A stretch of DNA of 62,031 nt from Loktanella sp. 5RATIMAR09 (lineage in GTDB: Bacteria > Pseudomonadota > Alphaproteobacteria > Rhodobacterales > Rhodobacteraceae), in contig NZ_LJAL01000014.1 of NCBI RefSeq assembly GCF_001419985.1, positions 1-62,031 of the forward strand, read 5' to 3'. Positions 60,765-62,031 of this stretch are shown piece by piece. Below the pieces are notes generated by a model, which saw nothing but the letters and a program-made list of their open reading frames with translations, had not been told where the DNA came from and did no database searches. Position 1 is the first letter of the stretch, and each line of letters opens with the position of its first letter. Made by a program: the position numbers and the translations under genes.

Positions 60765-61786
60765 ATGGCCGATTACACCAAAGCATCTCGCGTTGTCGGA
60801 GGCGTCGATACCCACAAGGATTTGCACGTGGCGGCCGTTGTCGACCACCGGGATCGCGTTCTCGGTGTCGAAAGCTTTCCCACGACACGACATGGGTACC
60901 GCTTGATGCTCGCCTGGATGAGGTCTTTCGGCGATCTGCAGCGCCTCGGCATCGAATGCTCGGGCAGCTATGGCGCAGGATTGCTGCGTTACATGCAGGC
61001 GGCTGGTGTCGAGGTTCTGGAGGTCACTGCCCCTGACAAGCATGACCGACACCGCCGCGGAAAGAACTACCACTTCGATGCGGAAAGCGCTGCTCATGCA
61101 GCCTTTGCCGAACGTCACACCGTGACACCAATGAGCCGTGATGGAATGGTCGAAAGCCTCCGTGTACTAAGGGTTTGCCGCAAGACCGCAGTTCAGGCGC
61201 ACCGCATCGCCTTGCAGATGATCCAGACAACGATCGTCTGCGTACCCGACAGATTGCGAGACCCGTTGCGGCAGATGACACCCATGCAGTTGATCCGCAC
61301 GTTGGCAGCTTGGCGGCCCGATCTCACGGCATATCGGGAGGTCGAAGAAGCGTATCGCATCTCGCTCAAATCGCTGGCACGGCGTTATCTCGAACTGCAT
61401 GATGAGATCGCCGACCTGGACGACATGATCAAAGCCATCGTCAAGGATCTTGCCCAGAGCTGCTCGAACAGACAGCGATCTGCCTGAACAGCGCGGCGCA
61501 ACTATTGCTGACGGCTGGCGATAATCCCGAGCGCCTCAAATCCGAAGCGAGCATTGCAGACCTTTGCGGCGTCAGTCCGGTACCCGCATCTTCCGGCAAG
61601 ACTGTCAGGCACCGGTTGAACAGAGGCGGCGATCGCGCGGCCAACAGCGCTATCCATATTACCGCGATCGGTCGGTTGCGACTGGACTCACGCACCCAGG
61701 CCTATGTTGCCAAACGCATCGCTGCCGGCAACTCGAAGCTGGAAGCCATTCGCAGTCTCAAACGCTACATCGCCCGCGAAGTCTGA
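60765..61786 (+). pseudogene. IS110-family transposase broken by a one-base deletion
   Basis: The DEDD-transposase half is clear: VVGGVDTHKDLHVAAVV, GIECSGSYGAGLLRYM, VTAPDKHDRHRRGK. The Transposase_20 half follows (SIADLCGVSPVPASSGK, HRLNRGGDRAANSAIH). The first frame runs to 61487, but coding similarity switches to the other frame near 61452, where LAQSC replaces the expected A-PELLEQ. This fits loss of one base. A total of ~340 codons is normal for IS110. Confidence 0.88.
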
Positions 61787-61817
61787 GGTGATTGGTCACC
61801 GCAAGGGCAAGCCAAAG

Positions 61818-61955
61818 TTACTTCAGCTTCTTTCTAGCAATCTCCACTGCGGGCTTGCCCGCGAACGGATTATCTGACCCGGAAACTTTCGGTTTATCTT
61901 GTTTCGGCTTCTTGGCTTCCTTGTTGCCGCGCTTGCCGTGTTTATCGTTTTTCAT
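61818..61955 (-). CDS. Small, highly basic 45-residue protein
   Basis: A 45-residue lysine-rich protein (MKNDKHGKRGNKEAKKPKQD, later NPFAGKPAVEIARKKLK). Conserved short basic proteins of this look occur in roseobacters, with unknown function. GAAAGG precedes the ATG. It is just downstream of, and convergent with, the IS110. Confidence 0.6.
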   Translation of the reverse strand: MKNDKHGKRGNKEAKKPKQDKPKVSGSDNPFAGKPAVEIARKKLK

Positions 61956-62031
61956 TGTGGTACCTTTCGAGGGTGGTTGGAGTGATGTCGCAAGAAGCGA
62001 CAGGTTCAGCTCTGGGAGTCCGGGCCCTGCC

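Noticed and set aside
61441..61505. Programmed frameshift in the IS110 transposase
   Set aside because: IS110 transposases are made from a single frame; the site has no slippery heptamer, and a one-base loss explains the shift.
1..62031. CRISPR arrays and tRNA or rRNA genes
   Set aside because: No regularly spaced repeats and no tRNA-like T-arm and acceptor pattern were seen. A tRNAscan and an array finder would be decisive.

Overview
The window looks like accessory DNA of an alphaproteobacterium, most likely in the Rhodobacteraceae. Supporting this are high-GC backbone genes in tight ATGA-coupled operons, a VirB/VirD4 conjugation system of the kind common on roseobacter plasmids, ArdC, Na+-NQR and Mrp-type ion pumps, and degenerate IS3 and IS110 copies. 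The assignment to family rests on gene content and sequence style only.

Layout. (1) 1-1.6 kb: 3' part of a coupling protein (VirD4/TraG), plus strand. (2) 1.7-11.1 kb: an AT-richer cargo block. It opens with a three-gene glycan-modification operon (GT32 glycosyltransferase; a GT25 / sulfotransferase-like / GH16 fusion; a NodU-type carbamoyltransferase). Stand-alone genes follow: a DUF4365-TPR nuclease-like protein, a trypsin-like protein and a PIN-like protein, separated by degenerate intergenic repeats. (3) 11.8-12.8 kb: ardC with a terminator, an island of plasmid-backbone composition. (4) 12.9-19.6 kb: more cargo, namely a minus-strand operon (DUF4258 protein, unknown protein, PD-(D/E)XK nuclease), several regulators, and a solute-binding-like protein without a signal peptide. 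(5) 19.9-30 kb: a minus-strand virB operon (virB4, lipoprotein, virB1, virB5, virB8, virB9, virB10, virB11, two small genes, virB6). It contains three ~100-bp palindromic elements. Its virB4 lacks the normal N-terminus and is fused in frame to the tail of a P-type ATPase; no virB2 or virB3 is present. (6) 30.4-46.2 kb: universal stress protein / cation ATPase / universal stress protein, a rhodanese, an 11-heme cytochrome, a DUF302 protein, a zinc-ribbon protein, and a nine-gene nqrABCDEF-apbE-nqrM-CBS operon divergent from a 5-heme cytochrome. (7) 46.5-60 kb: a CPA2 antiporter, transposon scars, a broken mnhG, a membrane protein, a patatin, a GntP permease and an eight-gene Mrp-type antiporter operon. 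(8) 60.1-62 kb: a dead IS3-type remnant, a frameshifted IS110 and a small basic protein.

How the parts fit. The left half is a conjugative backbone broken up by cargo insertions, with probable defence and surface-modification functions. The right half is an ion-homeostasis and electron-transfer island. NQR and Mrp pumps, a K+/H+-type antiporter, a cation ATPase and stress proteins suit a saline or alkaline niche. NqrB is short and lacks the FMN-accepting threonine, while two multiheme cytochromes are encoded alongside. This raises the possibility, which is my inference, that electrons leave NqrC for periplasmic cytochromes rather than for quinone.
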